This document shows, piece after piece, positions 54,391 to 64,000 of a stretch of 64,000 nucleotides of DNA (positions within the stretch are counted from its first letter, which is position 1; each line of letters begins with the position of its first letter). This DNA comes from Meles meles (lineage: Eukaryota; Chordata; Mammalia; Carnivora; Mustelidae): the NCBI RefSeq assembly GCF_922984935.1, contig NC_060071.1:8370001-8434000 (forward strand). The letters are read 5' to 3'. The notes beneath the pieces were generated by a model. The model had not been told where the DNA came from, searched no databases, and was given only the letters and a program-made list of their open reading frames with translations. The position numbers and the translations under genes are program-made.

Positions 54391-56101
54391 TGACGTTAAA
54401 ATCCGTACATTGCCATGGGCCAAGTTTGCTTTGGGGACATTGCCCTCTCTGCAATGTCTTAACTGGCCCAGAATCAGACATTTTAATGGTCTTCTGGTCA
54501 CATTTGTCACTGGTGATTAAGGAAGCAAAGGCAAACCTAAAGGTCTCACTGAAGCTAACTTAGGACAGGAGTCAGGAGGCATCTCTCACAGCTTATCCCA
54601 CTCGTTGGGTGACTGAGCTGGCTGGCAGAGTCAGGGCCCATAGCAAAATGCTGAAGCAGATATTCCCACAGCCTTGTAGCCTAAAACTTAAATAAGACTG
54701 TTGACAGCAATTTCCCCAAGAACTAAAATTTTCTGCTCAGGCCTCGCGCCTCAAACCCACCCTGCTTTGTCTGGTCTGCAACCTGGGATTAAACTCTTTT
54801 ACTGGTCTATAGTTTCCTCTGTATTTGTCAATCTTAGGACAGCCTTGGAAGTCATCCATGAGATCTGTGCTTCAGGCACTAGGCACTAGGTCTCCCCATC
54901 AGAAGCACCAGCCCCCTTGATGTTCAGATCCATCACCCTGAACTCATAGTGGGGATCAAGATACTGCCAAGCTCAAAGCCTCAATACTGGTGGGTATATG
55001 TTGGATCATTCAGATGTTGGTTTAAATCTCAGCCTTCACACTCAACAGCTATAGGCTCTCCTCACTGAAAATGAAGGTAACAATGCACATTTCTTTACTG
55101 AGTTATAAAACATATTATGTGAGCTTATTTGCGTTAAGTCATTAGGCTACTTCTTTGTCCATGTAAGGTACGTGGCAAGTACTTATTTCCCTATCTACTT
55201 TCCTCATCCCTTTGTAAGTAGACTGAGTGTTCTCAAAAATATGTTTGAATTCCTGGAGGATATGAATGAGAAAGTGCCAGAACTACAGTGGGTCAGAAAG
55301 TCAAGTATTTTCTGACCTCGAGGCAATGTCCGTGCTCTTCGGGAATTACAGGTTCCCCTGTGTCTAGAACCAGCAACACAGTATGTCAAAAAGAACAACA
55401 ACATCTGACCAGTGACCCTGGTGGGACTGGATCAGAGACGACTCCCATTTCCCTTGTCCTGTTCTGTGAATGTCTGTGCTCGACATCTGGGTCCAGGACT
55501 CTGAGAGGAAGAGACAGACTAGATAATCTGGTGAGTCTTTGGCCCGATGGAGCAGTGACTTAAAGACTTTCCATAGATCATGATCTTTTGGAGCTGCATA
55601 AGCCTTAGGCTTCGAGAAAAGTTGCCATGTGAGGAACAGCAGCCGTTCCTCCCCACACAGGACATGTGCACACGAACGCTCTGATTCACTTTCCACACCT
55701 TCCAGACAGCACAGGCCCCAGAGAGCATTGCTCTCATTAGTTACTCCCCTACAACTGACTTTTAGTACAAATGCAAAACACGAACTCCATCCCAAGGGGC
55801 TGATCCTAACAAGCTAACAATGTAGAAATAAGCACGGTACTGAAAATACACAGAGAAAAATAGGATGGTTTGTGGCATGTTTTTTTTCCCCCCAATACTA
55901 TCTAATTTTCAAACTAAAGCATGAGTAGAGATAAGATGGGATAGTTAAGGATGAGCCAGAATAAGGAAATCCACTAGCGAGGCAGGGTGTAGACCTTCTC
56001 CTGTACCTGGAAAAGCAGCAGACACAGCTGACCTAGGAAGGGCTGGAATCCAGGGGTGAGCTGGGTAGGACTAAGATTTGTCCCAGAAGTGGAAATCCTT
56101 C
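54391..56101. other. Repeat-poor unique DNA
   Basis: 1.7 kb without recognised repeats. Overlapping frames at 55204-55817 on both strands (up to 143 codons) have no domain. A GATAATCTGGTGAGTCT donor-like site lies at about 55523, but no convincing exon precedes it. Confidence 0.35.
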
Positions 56102-56116
56102 GAGATTTTTAGAGTT

Positions 56117-56336
56117 GCTTTTTTTCTTGCCTTTTTTTTTTTTTTTAAAGATTTATGTATTTGTTTGGTGTTGGGGGAGGAAGTGCGAGCAGGAAGAGGG
56201 GCAGAGGCACAGGGAGAGAGAATCCTCCAGCAGACTGAGCACAGAGCCCAACTCTGGGCTCTGTCTCAAGACCCTGAGATTATGATCTGAGTCCAGATCA
56301 AGAGTCAGACACTTAACTGAGCCACCTAGGTGTCCA
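56117..56336 (-). mobile_element. Old Can-SINE with 15-bp perfect target duplication
   Basis: Antisense tail (T14 then AAAGATTTATGTATTTG), diverged GA-rich body, B-box region TGGGCTCTGTCTCAAGACCC and head GAGCCACCTAGGTGTCC. GAGATTTTTAGAGTT is at 56102-56116 and 56337-56351; the duplication survives although the body is worn. Confidence 0.93.
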
Positions 56337-56486
56337 GAGATTTTTAGAGTTCTTAAGGCCTGGATCTAAATGATCACAGCCAGGTGAATTCGGCTCCTGG
56401 AGGAATCATGGTTTCACACTCTAGCTATTATTTCCAAACTCATAATTGACGCCCCGTTCCATTTCAAAGAAGGAAGTTCCTCCATG

Positions 56487-56487
<1 letters not shown>

Positions 56488-56530
<43 letters not shown>

Positions 56531-56640
56531 CACACACATAAATGTACATATGCACATATATGCATATACACATGCGCGCACACACACACACACATATATA
56601 TACATACACATATAAAACATATATGTTTGGATTAGTTAAG
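56488..56640. repeat. (TA)n/(CA)n compound repeat with CATGCGCGCA core
   Basis: (TA)18 at 56489-56525, then CATACACACACA, a TGCATATATGCATAT-like palindromic part, CATGCGCGCACACACACACA and further TA/CA. It is one 150-base purine-pyrimidine alternating domain. Confidence 0.95.
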
Positions 56641-58439
56641 AGAAAAAATAAGTAAATATTAAAGAGAAGCAGATATACTTAAGGTATTTCCTACTATAGA
56701 TCAGGATAGAAATGTAGTTCTCTTTCATGTTGAATGGTGCTGGAAGTGGGAAGTCAAGGCCCACGATGGAGGTTCCACAGTCCTCAGGACTCCATGTTCC
56801 TTCCACTCCTTGGCTTTTCATTTACAAAGATGGGGCCCTCCTTCTCATGGCTCAAGATGGCTATAGAGCTCTGTTGACATTCTGCTTACATTTCAGTTAG
56901 CCCAAATGACCCCGGAGGAAGACCCTGAGAAGAAGGGATCTTCAAGCACTGCTAGTAGTTTATTCGGAAGGGTAGAGAAGAGCAGGAGAGAAATGAAGAA
57001 TGATACAGGGAGAAGGGAGTAGTTAAAAGATAATTTGTTGCTATACCAACCATCGAAGTGGACAATGGGAGGACAACTGGGAAATCAATTCTGGGCCATT
57101 GTATAAAATACACGACTTAAAATTTTCCCACCCAAAGAGTGAGGAAGCTGGAGTGTTTTTGTGCCAGTTCTAGGAAGGACTGATTGAGGACTGTCCTCCA
57201 CTGTGCCAATTTGCTCTTCTGGTATGCCATATGTAGGCAGTGGCTCTCCACAGTGCTGGGACAAGGTGTTCCAGCCCCAGAGATGCAAATCCTTGGCTGC
57301 TGGAGCTCACTGCAGAGTCCAGGTGAATGTAGGTAGGTCACTGACAGTCTTGGCTCTAACCTCATTGGCCAGAACTTAGTCACATGACTACATCTCATTG
57401 TAAGCAATTGGAAAATGCAATCCTTTATCTGGGTCGTGCCATCTCATAGATTGGGTCTATTTTTAAGGTGAACAGGGAAAATTGATTTACATTAGGCAAC
57501 TTGCAGCCCCTATCAAGTTCACGTAGCAAATGGTGTCTCCATTATACTTCCTAAAGACAATTAGAGAATGAGTTAGATTTCAAAATGGGTTGATTTGTCA
57601 AGATATACTGCTTATATCTAGGACTGAAATCATTCTGCCTTTCCTACAGAAACACTTCTGATCAAGGAACACACTCGGTATTCCTTCAATAAATATTAAT
57701 CTCCTAATTCAAAGTTTAACACTTAAGTATTTTGTTAGCATTCTATTTCTCACCTGAAAATATATTATGGAGACATAATTTTGTTATAATGATGATTTCT
57801 GAATTCTAGACCTATCAGATACATCAGGATCCAGGACCCATGTTCACACAGATAGGGGAAGAAGTCAGAGGTAATATATATATATATTTTTTAAGAGTAT
57901 CAGGGATGAAGAAGCAAAAACGATTTATTCTGGCTGTGGTCGCTGAACTCCTCTAGGGAGTAATCTCAAACATGCAGTGTAATCAGATCCAAATTGACTC
58001 AAACAGATGTTGGCTGTTATCACTTAGTGAGGAAGGAAGAACAAGCTAAGAGTACCGTGGGGGAAGAGGTTTTAGGGTCAGAGAAACTAGCTGGAATAGA
58101 GAAGGGGCAGAATCTCAATCCCAAACCTGTCTCTGTAGGTACTGTTATGAATTCTATTATAACATAAGTCAGAAATGAATCCCACAAGCATTTTTCTGGA
58201 AGCACAGAGCAGGTTGGGATAATGGGATAATCATAGATCAGGAAGTATCATGGGCTTAGAAAGGTGACATAAACACCTTTATATTACGGGGCCTTACCCG
58301 GCACTTAGTACGGAAATCAGTACCTATCAGTTGAAAAAAATGAAGGAAAGGGTAATGACTTCCCGGGTTTCCCATGCTGTTCAAAGACTGAGCAAGGCTG
58401 CTTTGGAAAGAGGCTGATGAAGAAACGATGTTATTTACC
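56641..58439. other. Unique DNA, no gene seen
   Basis: Contains a short (TA)8 at 57873-57888. Minus frames at 57085-57407 have no domain. Confidence 0.4.
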
Positions 58440-58590
58440 TGCCCTTTGTTTTTCTTCTTGCAGTTGCTATTTCTGAGTTAATCACACATAAAACTAGAAA
58501 TTTAAAAGGGGCTTTGAAGTTTTTCCCCTTGTAGTAGTCTTCAGTTTCACTCAGCAAATGTTCCCAGCTCCTCCTGCAGGTCTCCCTGGG

Positions 58591-58668
58591 GTCAGAAGGG
58601 ATCATGCGGCTGGTTCTAGCCAATGAGAGGTCAGAAGGGACCACGTGGGTCGTTCTAGCCAATGAGAT
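58591..58668 (+). repeat. 39-bp tandem duplication with two CCAAT boxes
   Basis: 58591-58629 and 58630-58668 share about 32 of 39 bases. Each begins GTCAGAAGGG and ends TTCTAGCCAATGAGA, a good CCAAT-box context. The second unit alone carries a palindromic CACGTG E-box (58642-58647). Confidence 0.9.
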
Positions 58669-58789
58669 GTGAGCAGAAAAAAAAAACCAACTGTATGTCT
58701 TCTGGGCTGAAACTCTGGCCCTCCAGACCTTTCTTTTCTCTCACAGCTGCCCACAGAGTCTAGTGAATGGCTGTGTTGTCAAACACAGT

Positions 58790-58965
58790 CTTTTTTTTTT
58801 TTTTTAAGATTTTATTTATTTATTTGACAGGGGAACAGCAGAGGGAGAGGGAGAAGCAGACTTTGTGCTGAGCTGAGAGCCTGATGCAGGGCTCGATCCC
58901 AGGACCCGGGATCATGACCTGAGCTGAAGGCAGTCCCTTAACTGACTGAGCCACCCAGGCATGCC
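58790..58965 (-). mobile_element. Can-SINE, older copy
   Basis: T17 and AAGATTTTATTTATTTATTT tail, GA-rich body, GGGCTCGATCCCAGGACCC B box and head GAGCCACCCAGGCATGCC. No clear target duplication. Confidence 0.92.
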
Positions 58966-59108
58966 TCAGTCGTGAATTAGGATCACACCCAGCCAAGCCC
59001 CAGCCAACACACAGTCGCTCTGTAGCCTGACAGGAAAGAAATGTCGTTTGAAGCCGTAGTTGGGAGTTGTTTGTGACACAGAGTAATCCAACCTAGAGTG
59101 ACTGATTC

Positions 59109-60609
59109 CACTCTGGGGAGAGTTTATCAAACTTTCAACGGATCCTCTGTGCCGCGCACTGCAAAAGCTACGGATTTCTCCCCTAGCTCTTTCTTTCTTT
59201 TTCTTCTCTTTTGAGGGGGGTCGAATCCATTTATTTCTCTAAAGAGACCCTTTACTGGATATGAAAACTTTTTTTTTTTTTTTTCTTTTTTCTGCCACTG
59301 CTACCAGGATAAAACCTCCCGTGGGAAACTGACCCTCTTTCTTTTCGAGTTCCTGGGTTCAGAGCAAAGGAATCGTGTTTCAGAGAGAGATTAAAGTTCC
59401 TGTGAGCTTCTTTCCTTGCTATTCGTCCTGACCACTGGCTGCTGGATTGAGTAAAGGCAGGCAGGAGTTTCATCTGAACACTAAAACCTATTCCTGCCTA
59501 CATGTGCAGATCCCCCACACTCTAGTCCCCGGAGTCGGCAGCAACATTATCTGTAGCAGAACATGCTATGAGTGTCCCAAGGACCACCTTCCTTACCCCC
59601 GAAGAGTTCATAACACGGTGAGACTGATGCTTGCAAATACAAGAAAATATGACTCAGAAAAGGCCATGGTACTCACCAGGACAGAATTAGGATTCAGAAG
59701 ATGAGAGATGAGTCTCCTCTGAGCCATGGCCATGGGGGAGAAATGGGCATGTCTTACAATTAGGACTTGCTCAAGTTAAGGCGGTAACAGAAATGTAACT
59801 GTGTTGGATAAGACAGATGGATACTGCCCAAGCCGCTTCGAATCTGACTTTCACCGTAAGATCCCGATGCCCGGATATGCCAGTTGTTATAAAGGGCTGT
59901 GAGTGATAGAAGGACAGGGATTCCTGCATTTACAGCAGAACCTTCCGAAATTGCTTCTTGAGCACTTGGCACTACTCCCAGCTCTGCTCTGAACACTGCA
60001 AGAGACAGCTTTTCCTAGTGGAAACCTCATTTACAGCGTTAGCTTAATTCTATTTCGATGCCGGCAACCGTATGCTTATCAGAGAAGAAAGAGAAGCAAG
60101 GAGAAGACCACGGCTGTCCCCAAACCATTGTGCAATCATTGCTCTTGGGGCTGGCTCTTCCCTGCCTCCATTCTTTTATCTTCTTTTATAATATTATTCG
60201 TTGTGTTAAATCTTCATTAACACCCTGAACCCAATATTACCAGGGAATGTTTTCTTCTCTCCATCTTATGATGCTCAGGATGTTGTTGGAGTTATACTTA
60301 TTTTATTTTTGCCTGTTGGTATTTTCCTAGCTTCATTTTTGAGAGTTTTATCAAAACACACACACACATACAACTTCAGTGCAGGCCCTGGGACAGAATG
60401 AAATGGCATTGCCAGGAAAATTGATGGGTTTGAGGAGGAGGTTGCCATAGAAACGTCCGAGGTTTTGATGATGGAAGATGATGGCACATCTTCTGGAAAG
60501 AACTGGAAACTATAAGGATGCTTGACCCTTTTTTGTGGCAAAGATAGCAAAGGGCCTAGAATTGAGCTTCTAAACAGTACAATGGGGCAGCCTTTTGCAT
60601 TTCTCTTTT

Positions 60610-60612
<3 letters not shown>
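59109..60612. other. Unique DNA, no gene seen
   Basis: Includes T-rich tracts at 59190-59215 and 59270-59292 and a short ACACACAC run at 60357. An 85-codon plus frame at 59447-59704 has balanced composition but no recognised domain. Confidence 0.35.

Positions 60613-60655
<43 letters not shown>
60613..60655. repeat. (AC)21 microsatellite
   Basis: 43 bases of uninterrupted AC alternation. Confidence 0.97.
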
Positions 60656-60656
<1 letters not shown>

Positions 60657-61149
60657 CTTTTATAAATAAACAAAGACTCTCTGACCTTTATGATAGGAGT
60701 CCAGTGTTTGCAAACATGGTAGGGGTAGATGGAAATGAAGTATTTCAGATATTTCCTTGATGGGGAAGACTTGATCTGGGTTAGAAGGTCAAGAATGAGG
60801 TTGTAAATAAATTCACACACTAGATGTCAGGTTGCCTGGTTCCTCATCCTCGCAACCCCTGTTACATTGACCACAGGTAGGATGTACCTAACTTCTTGTT
60901 CATTTCAAGTGGAATTAAGGAAGGAAATAATGGCTGAAGACATGATGGGATCAACTGGAATGATGGAATTATTTAATCCAAAGGCATACTCATGAAAGCA
61001 ATGTGGGACATTCGTATTTTCTTTTCGCTGCTGTGGTGCACAACTTTAAAAAAATAAAAGTGGTTATTCTTGTGAAAAAGACCTTGAGATTTCATAAAAT
61101 CTGCAAATTGTGTATGGCCACCACACATTGCAAGTTATTAGAGAACCTG
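60656..61149. other. Unique DNA, no gene seen
   Basis: No repeat or exon recognised. Confidence 0.4.
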
Positions 61150-61275
61150 AGTTATTTCTTGTGCTCTGATACTAAGTTGCTCTCTGATCTTGGACACAGC
61201 ACTCAGTTTGCTGGGCTTCAAGTGACCCCATGAAGGGATTGGACTAAAGTCAAGAGCACCTTCCAAATTACAGAG
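61150..61275 (+). mobile_element. MIR-type fragment
   Basis: 'gctctctgatcttggacaca', 'gctgggcttcaagtgacccc' and 'gaagggattggactaaagtc' then 'accttccaaattacagagat' recall the MIR-family 'gggattggactagatgatct' end. Confidence 0.5.
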
Positions 61276-62010
61276 ATTATAAAATAAATCTTAGCCTTGC
61301 TATAGCTGGTGTGTATCTTTCTCATGAAACTACATCCTTGGGTTAATTTTTCCCCCTAGAGTTGCCCCTGGCCATCGAGGGGTATGTGATACTTTGCCCC
61401 AGACTGGCTTCCTTTTGACTTTGCGTAGGCAATCATGCAGAAAAACAGTCGATGAGAAACACTAATTGCTCGACAGCTAGAAACACACCAGTGTGAGACT
61501 GTGTTTAAAAGATTTACAAAGAGATTTATAACATCCAGGCCACTGCGAAATGAGAAATTGAATCCTAAGATTGAAGTATGGGTCCCAAAGATGGTTTAGT
61601 TTCACACTGGCCACCTTTTGAGAAAGTGAGGCATATTGATGAATTATTTTGATGTTGCTGACTTTGAGGGTACCTGCTGCTACACTTGACCTGTTGAGTT
61701 GCCTGTGACAACACAGAGTCATGTAGAGTGACCTTAGCTTCCCCTAAGTACAACCGTCCAGCTGGTCAGCATGTCGAGAAGACTGACGTATGTCTGGCAT
61801 GATCAGTCAGTTCTACAGTTTTTCTTCACCACTATTCCTCTACTGAGTAACTTATTTTGAAAGTATGAATTTAAAATAATTGATAGATTCGTGAGCCATT
61901 TGATTATAATGCAAATTTTAGATTTGCTTATGTATGATTTTGTTCACATCAAAGAGAAACACTAGGTGAACACAGAAAACTGCCTGAGTCAGGTAAGAAT
62001 ATAGAAAATG
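61276..62010. other. Unique DNA, no gene seen
   Basis: Minus frames at 61477-61753 have no domain; nothing else recognised. Confidence 0.4.

Positions 62011-62038
<28 letters not shown>
62011..62038. repeat. (CA)14 microsatellite
   Basis: 28 bases of uninterrupted CA alternation, 1.4 kb from the (AC)21 tract. Confidence 0.96.
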
Positions 62039-62041
<3 letters not shown>

Positions 62042-62329
62042 ACCTTAAAAATCTACCAGGGAACTTCATTCACTCGTGTGAGCCACACCTACTCATACCT
62101 GATGTCAAATTTTCTGTCTGATTTCAGATAATCCTCCCTCCACCACTTCACAAGAATGTGAGAGCTACAGTCCTCCTGACTCCTAATTCCAGAAGCCAAC
62201 TTCAGGTCTTAGTGAAGGTAAAGTGCTATATTTATTATAGTGCTTACAGATGGGTTATGTAAAACTACGCTGCCATGATTATTTTTGTCTATTTTGGCTT
62301 ATGTCTCTTTTGGGTGATTTATCCTTTTT

Positions 62330-62522
62330 TTAATTTAATTTAATTTTATTTATTTATTTGACAGAGAGATAGCACAAGTAGGCAGAGCGGCAGACAGAGA
62401 GAGAAGGAGAAGCAGGCTTACCACTGAGCAGGGAGCCCGATGTGGGGCTCGATCCCAGGACCCTGGGATCATGACCTGAGCCTAAGGCAGAAGCTTAACC
62501 TACTGAGCCACCCAGGTGCCCC
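62330..62522 (-). mobile_element. Can-SINE with 16-bp perfect target duplication
   Basis: Antisense tail (TTAATTTAATTTAATTTTAT), mustelid-type AAGTAGGCAGAGCGGCAGAC body, GGGCTCGATCCCAGGACCC B box and GGTGCCCC head. GTGATTTATCCTTTTT is at 62314-62329 and 62523-62538. Confidence 0.96.
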
Positions 62523-62538
62523 GTGATTTATCCTTTTT

Positions 62539-62741
62539 AAAAAAAGATTTTATTTATTTATTTGGGAGAGAGACCGAGAGAGAGAGCACAAGGGTGGGGA
62601 GGTAAAGGAGAGCAAGGATCCTAAGCCAACGGCCCACTGAGTACAGAGACCCCTGAGGCTCGATCTCATGATCCTGAGATCACAACCTGAGCCGAAACTA
62701 AGAACCAGAGGTTCATCTGACTGAGACAACCAGATGCCCCA
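62539..62741 (-). mobile_element. Old Can-SINE at the same target
   Basis: AAAAAAAGATTTTATTTATT tail, worn body, GGCTCGATCTCATGATCCTG B-box region and head ACTGAGACAACCAGATGCCC. The far flank GTGTTTTATCC (62743-62753) matches GTGATTTATCC at 62523, so this older SINE made the site that the younger SINE later hit. Confidence 0.92.
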
Positions 62742-62754
62742 AGTGTTTTATCCT

Positions 62755-62772
62755 CCCCCCCCCCCCCCCCCC
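62755..62772 (+). repeat. (C)18 homopolymer
   Basis: Eighteen uninterrupted C after TCCT, just outside the old SINE's right target copy. Confidence 0.95.
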
Positions 62773-62808
62773 GTGATTTCCATTGCACAATCCTTTCACA
62801 GCATGGTC

Positions 62809-63404
62809 TATTGGTTTTCCATTGCTGCTATAAAAATAGCATGGCTGTTTAAAACAATACAAATTTATTAGCTCACAGTTTCTGTGAGTCAAATGTCCAT
62901 GCATAGCATAGATCAGGTAGGCTCTCTGTTTAGAATGTCACAAAGCCAAATCAAGCTGGGCTCTTAAACAAAGCTCTTGGGGGAGAATCTGAGTCTAGGC
63001 TCATTCAAGTTGTTGGAACAATTCAGTTAGGAATGGTTGTCAGGCTGAGATCCACATTTCCTTAATTGGCTATTGGCCAGGGGCTATTCTCAGCTTTTAA
63101 TGCCTGCCTGTGTGTCTTGACTCCTGGTCTCTTCTATCTTCAAAGCAAGCAACAGGGCATGAAATCCTTCTTTTGCGACAAATCTTTCTGCTTTCCCCTT
63201 CTGCTTTATCTCCTGATTTCCTCTTCTGCCCTCGGCTGGAAGAAATGCTCTGCATGCAGGTCTGTGTAAATATATCCAGTCTCCTATTTTAAGGTTAACT
63301 GATTTACTAACCTTTATCACATCTGTGAAGTATTTTTTTTTTCCCTGTAACATGATATATTCAAACCAGATGTGAGGTCATGGGGGTCATCTTTCTGTCT
63401 ACCA
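62809..63404 (-). mobile_element. MaLR (MLT1-like) solo LTR
   Basis: TTTCCATTGCTGCTATAAAA, AACAATACAAATTTATTAGC, TCACAGTTTCTGTGAGTCAA, ATCTTCAAAGCAAGCAACAG, AAGGTTAACTGATTTACTAA, CCTGTAACATGATATATTCA and TCTTTCTGTCTACCAT follow the antisense order of an MLT1-type LTR end to end. No coding part is attached. Confidence 0.65.
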
Positions 63405-63744
63405 TTTGGTGACTTTTAGGAATATCTGTGTCCCATGATAACAATGGACTATGAACCATTTTTTGTCTTCATAGTTTTTCTGTTTTTTCTCCTACCTCCT
63501 TATGATTGATAGCCCTCAACATTCACTGTTTATAGCTCTTTCTTGCACTTTTGGCAACTAGTTCTTTTCTCTGAGAGACAGACTTTAGAGAATAATACAA
63601 AAGCCAAAACCTAAAAGTCCATCTCCTCAGACAAGTGCAAATACACATAAAATTTCATTGACCCTCTGCAGCCCACCCCTGGAGCTCCTTCGGTGTAGTG
63701 TCTCCGTTTGCCATCTTGTGTGGAAGGATAACCTTGAGGTAACC
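63405..63744. other. Unique DNA, no gene seen
   Basis: T-rich mixed sequence without a recognised element. Confidence 0.4.
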
Positions 63745-63935
63745 TGTTCTCGCCATGTGGCAGCTAAGATGTAACACATTTTCTGTTTGTTGCCTTATTT
63801 AATCCTCACAGCAAAACCATGAGGGTGGTATTGTCCTTCTTATTTGGCGTGAGGCATTAAAAGTTTACTATTTTATCAAGTTACATGTCTAGTAAGTGAT
63901 GGACCAGCATTCAAATACAAGTTTGCGTAGCTCAG
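63745..63935 (+). mobile_element. MIR element
   Basis: TTGCCTTATTTAATCCTCAC, AGCAAAACCATGAGGGTGGT and TTACATGTCTAGTAAGTGAT, then GGACCAGCATTCAAATACAA, follow the central and 3' parts of MIR. Confidence 0.75.
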
Positions 63936-64000
63936 AAAACTGGGATGAAAACACCTGACTCAAACCGTTATATGGCTACAGATCATACAAAAATGTCCAT

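Larger units (their letters stand above)
58440..59108 (+). mobile_element. Probable MaLR-type LTR, interrupted by a SINE
   Basis: 'ttctagccaatgagatgtga' with 'gcagaaaa', 'cttctgggctgaaact', 'ggagttgtttgtgacacaga' and 'gtaatccaacctagagtgac' follow the second half of a MaLR-type LTR in the sense direction. The left edge is uncertain. A SINE occupies 58790-58965. Confidence 0.5.

Noticed and set aside
55204..55817. Overlapping frames up to 143 codons on both strands
   Set aside because: Simultaneous openness on both strands, no domain, no consistent splice signals; likely chance in slightly GC-richer DNA.

Overview
This window is mammalian genomic DNA from a caniform carnivore, most likely a mustelid (ferret, mink, otter, marten or badger group). 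The main evidence is about 27 copies of the carnivore tRNA-derived SINE (Can-SINE). The younger copies carry a head with Pol III A and B boxes, a CT-rich tail containing the 'CTGCCTGCCTCTCTGCCTACTTGTGATCTC' type of segment that I associate with mustelids rather than dogs, bears or seals, and an AATAAA-rich A tail. Carnivore-type L1 3' ends, MIR, L2-like, MaLR/MLT1-like and hAT MER5-like relics fit a placental mammal. The base composition is AT-rich, and I see no CpG island, no operon-like packing and no bacterial or phage signal.

No protein-coding gene, exon with a recognisable domain, tRNA, rRNA or CRISPR array could be supported. Nearly all open frames are SINE bodies read through (the recurring WVAQWVKPLPSAQVM peptide), L1 3' UTR antisense, or low-complexity purine/pyrimidine tracts. 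The region is best read as intergenic or deep-intronic DNA. The only coding remains are a decayed L1 ORF2 at about 0.5-2.5 kb and an antisense L1 at 17.4-18.3 kb.

Layout. 0-7 kb: a young L1 3' end next to an old L1 ORF2 with nested SINEs, then more SINEs and L1 tails. 7-16 kb: mostly unique DNA with L2/MIR relics. 15.4-18.5 kb: large purine and pyrimidine tracts, including one of 447 bases with a single pyrimidine, around an antisense L1. 18.6-22.5 kb: DNA-transposon relics, three SINEs and a carnivore L1. 23-27 kb: unique DNA holding an 86-bp direct duplication (85/86 identical, 2.1 kb apart). 27-34 kb: two copies of an ancient L2-like repeat plus MIRs. 34.5-36.3 kb: two SINEs sharing one target site, a young L1 with a 16-bp perfect target duplication, and a young SINE. 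36-50 kb: unique DNA with scattered SINEs, MIR, an L1 tail and a SINE/L1 hybrid. 50-51 kb: an MLT1-like LTR that took in three SINEs. 51-58 kb: the quietest and possibly most constrained stretch. 58-64 kb: two MLT1-like LTRs, one with a duplicated CCAAT-box segment, CA microsatellites, and a second site hit twice by SINEs.

The biology visible here is retrotransposition. L1 machinery (target-site duplications of 10-19 bp, A tails) mobilised both L1 3' ends and Can-SINEs, repeatedly and in several age layers, with some hybrid and duplicated products. I did not find a convincing new gene system. The observations most worth checking are the purine tract, the 86-bp duplication, the SINE/L1 hybrids and the duplicated CCAAT segment. 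Repeat family names are from memory of consensus features and were not checked by alignment; edges are accurate to a few bases where target duplications are given and to tens of bases otherwise.
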